Part shown: positions 61,783 through 64,000 of the stretch, piece by piece
Layout of the letters: each line of letters begins with the position of its first letter
Position numbering within the stretch: the stretch's first letter is position 1
Source: Erigeron canadensis
Taxonomy: Eukaryota > Streptophyta > Magnoliopsida > Asterales > Asteraceae
Length of the DNA stretch: 64,000 nt
Direction: 5' to 3'
NCBI RefSeq assembly: GCF_010389155.1
Contig: NC_057768.1
Location: 38,729,633-38,793,632 of the forward strand
Program-made: the position numbers and the translations under genes
Notes under the pieces: model-generated
Seen by the model: only the letters and a program-made list of their open reading frames with translations
The model's database searches: none
What the model was told of the DNA's origin: nothing

Positions 61783-64000
61783 ATGGCGGATACGAAGCGT
61801 CTTATAGTGTTGGTTGAATGTTCTAGGCCCCTAATTCGTTCTTGGCGCACCATTCTCAGAGATTATGTCGGAAAACTCATCGGGTACTTCTTATTCTTCT
61901 TATAATGCTATAATGTTATGTGAAATGTACTTATGGTTTACATGCATAGAATTGCCCAAGAAACAGAATCGATCTCGCCTTTTGTTGTTATGGCCAACTA
62001 TGATTAAGTTCATTGCTATGTTAAATCTGCATCAACGTCTTTTAGTTTTGTGAGCATATCGATTTAATTCAGAATCATACAACTGGTTTTGTGGTTCATA
62101 ATTAAGATTTATAATTAATTAAAGAATTTGCTAATTTGTTCATCTTTTTTGAGAAACCTCTATGCATATCTTATATTTTTGACCGTCGTTGACTGAGTAA
62201 CAAGTTTGATTATGCCACAATCAGATGGGCCACCCTTCGGTTTCCAATTAACCGGTGATTAATAGACCCAGTTTTCCAATTTTTGCAACAACTATGAATA
62301 TATTTGGTAATGCATAGAGACTAATACATAACTCTACAATCTGGGTGAGTATTGGTGACATAATAATATTTGGGGAAGATTCATATACATGACATGTCTA
62401 GAAATATCGGGTTTTTTTCTCAAGAATTTTAGTGCTGATATTCCTCTTAATTTTCAATTGGATCATGCAGGTCGTTCTGTGGTGATGAAGCTACGGTAAG
62501 CATTCATTGCTCATGTAAAATCTTTCTTTGGATACTCTTACTATTTTACTGCCCCAATTCTTTTGATATGTGATCCCTTTTTTATGCTTGTCAGAAAACT
62601 CATGATTTTGAACGGTTGTTGAAGATGTATTTCTTGATTACCGACCTTCAGTCTTGACCTTAGATTTTTCTTATGCATTTGTAGCCGTTAAGGATTAATT
62701 AGTTCCCTAAGAAGGCTTTTGGTAGGGAGTCCTGCATGCCATAAATCGAGTTACTACCTCTATAAGTCAAAACTGACACCATATAGAAATGACGTCATAG
62801 AAATATTTGTAATAGTAAAATGGTCATGAAAGCCCATGAACCGTTTTTTTAATGCTAGAGGAAGAAATACATCCAGAGCGTCTACATATGGTGTCTGGAT
62901 TTACTAGATGATGATTATTCTTGGATTATTTAAGTGCCATGTTACTCTACTCATATGTAATTATGAACACTGGCGGTCTTTTTATGGCTGGAATCTCATT
63001 TTTTTTCATTTGAATCATTATCTACTATTCTATAGCCCGCTTATGTGCTTATTTAGCTAGACCAAATTATTTTTGCTGCAGCAACTCTACTAGTAATTGT
63101 TTAGTTAAGCTCCTGTGAATATATTGTTTAGTTAGCTTCAAAGAACTCTCTACTAGTAATTGTTGAATTTTTTTCTTTTCATCTTTAAATGCAGGGTGCA
63201 GCTGGTCCTAAGTTTGAATTGTCTATGGTGGAACTCAATCCTCCACAATCTGACTCCGGTACCCTAAAAATTTTGTCATGCCTTGTGTCATTGTATATAA
63301 TATTTTCCTCCCCAAGTAAAGTTAATAGCTATTGTACCTTATATATGTTTTCCACTCTCAATGTCGCTTCAGTGGTAGAGAAGCACATCTGGACAAAAAA
63401 TGTGGAACTTTTCCTCGACTGGCTAAACACTTTAGAATTTGCTGATGATGAATTTCCTGATGTGGCAATTGATGAAGGACTTCTTCTAGCTTTAAAGGTA
63501 TGCATCATGGTTAGGATTTGTAGCCGGATCATATCCTTTAACATTCTTGTACTGTGGCTGCACATATTTCTTCTTTCTTTTTAGTCTATGCTCATTTTGC
63601 ACATATCAACACCTAATTTTATCATGATCAGATGTTTCCTTCCCCAAATGGAGGCCAAAATGAGAATCTCCAAAATCATTGTATCCTTGTTGTTGCAACA
63701 GAGAGCCATTTATCTGATGCTGAGACAGTGGCTAAATCATATCCTCAGGTTGTGGTGATGGAGTCTTAATGATAGTAATATAATCATAATTTGCTAAACA
63801 TCAGGCTGCTGATCCTTGCTCGGTTTTGCAGTCTTCTGTTTCTCTTTCAGTTATATGTCCAACTCAGCTTTCAGGGATCAAATCAATCTACAATGCGGTA
63901 ATGGTCACTTGCCCCAATAACCTTTTTTGTTTTTTCTTATTAGTATCTTTAACAAGCCATCATTTTTCTTGGTATGCTGATCTTGTTCTTTAATGTCAGG
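61783..64000 (+). CDS. MED25-like copy E, 5' part (3' end outside window)
   Basis: Fifth member of the array, closest to copy D. Exons seen: 61783-61883, 62471-62495, 63195-63258, 63373-63497, 63632-63748, 63832-63897; the next exon opens at base 64000 after a GTCAG acceptor. About 166 residues of the VWA-like domain are visible: KRLIVLVECSRPLIRSWRTI, SFCGDEAT, FLDWLNTLEFADDEFPDVAI, NHCILVVATESHLSDAETVA, VSLSVICPTQLSGIKSIYN. All sites are GT-AG and no stop interrupts the frame. Exon 4 must use an acceptor about five codons downstream of that in D, because the D-type acceptor is not preserved. Whether the ACID half follows cannot be seen. Confidence 0.85.

Overview
The window is plant nuclear DNA, most likely from a eudicot. 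The genes are split by short AT-rich GT-AG introns. The protein families are plant ones: a TMO5-type bHLH, a SOG1-type NAC, a DVL/RTFL peptide, a GATL glycosyltransferase and plant MED25. The long intergenic DNA is full of small Helitrons, hAT and Mutator-type MITEs, SINE-like pieces and LTR remnants. Repeat style and gene wording suggest an asterid such as Asteraceae, but the sequence alone does not prove it.

Left part (1-18.3 kb): three genes, all on the plus strand. The 3' six coding exons of a CWC16/YJU2-type (CCDC130-like) splicing factor lie at 622-2100; its first exon is outside the window. A two-exon bHLH transcription factor of the bHLH30/TMO5-like clade is at 8978-11198. A six-exon NAC protein matching SOG1, the plant DNA-damage-response regulator, is at 14280-18304.

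Middle part (18.3-39.6 kb): gene-poor and rich in repeats. It holds at least five short Helitrons, a Mutator-like pair of inverted termini enclosing a nested LTR-like sequence, and several MITEs with target-site duplications. Only two genes are supported here, both minus strand: a small DVL/RTFL peptide gene (24921-25151) and an intronless GATL-type GT8 glycosyltransferase (29127-30140).

Right part (39.6-64.0 kb): a head-to-tail tandem array of five genes derived from Mediator subunit 25 (MED25). Copy A has all expected exons but carries two in-frame TGA codons and a lost splice acceptor, so at most it gives a 263-residue VWA-only protein. Copies B and C lack the VWA half and encode only linker plus the activator-interacting (ACID) domain. 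Copy D is intact (16 exons, 560 residues). Copy E starts like D and runs off the window. The three copies with a VWA start (A, D, E) share an E2F-type TTTCCCGC site and ACGTC/AACGG-type boxes upstream, while the leader of copy C is derived from an intron of a D-like gene. The most interesting idea from the window is that the array separates the Mediator-docking and activator-binding halves of MED25 into different proteins.
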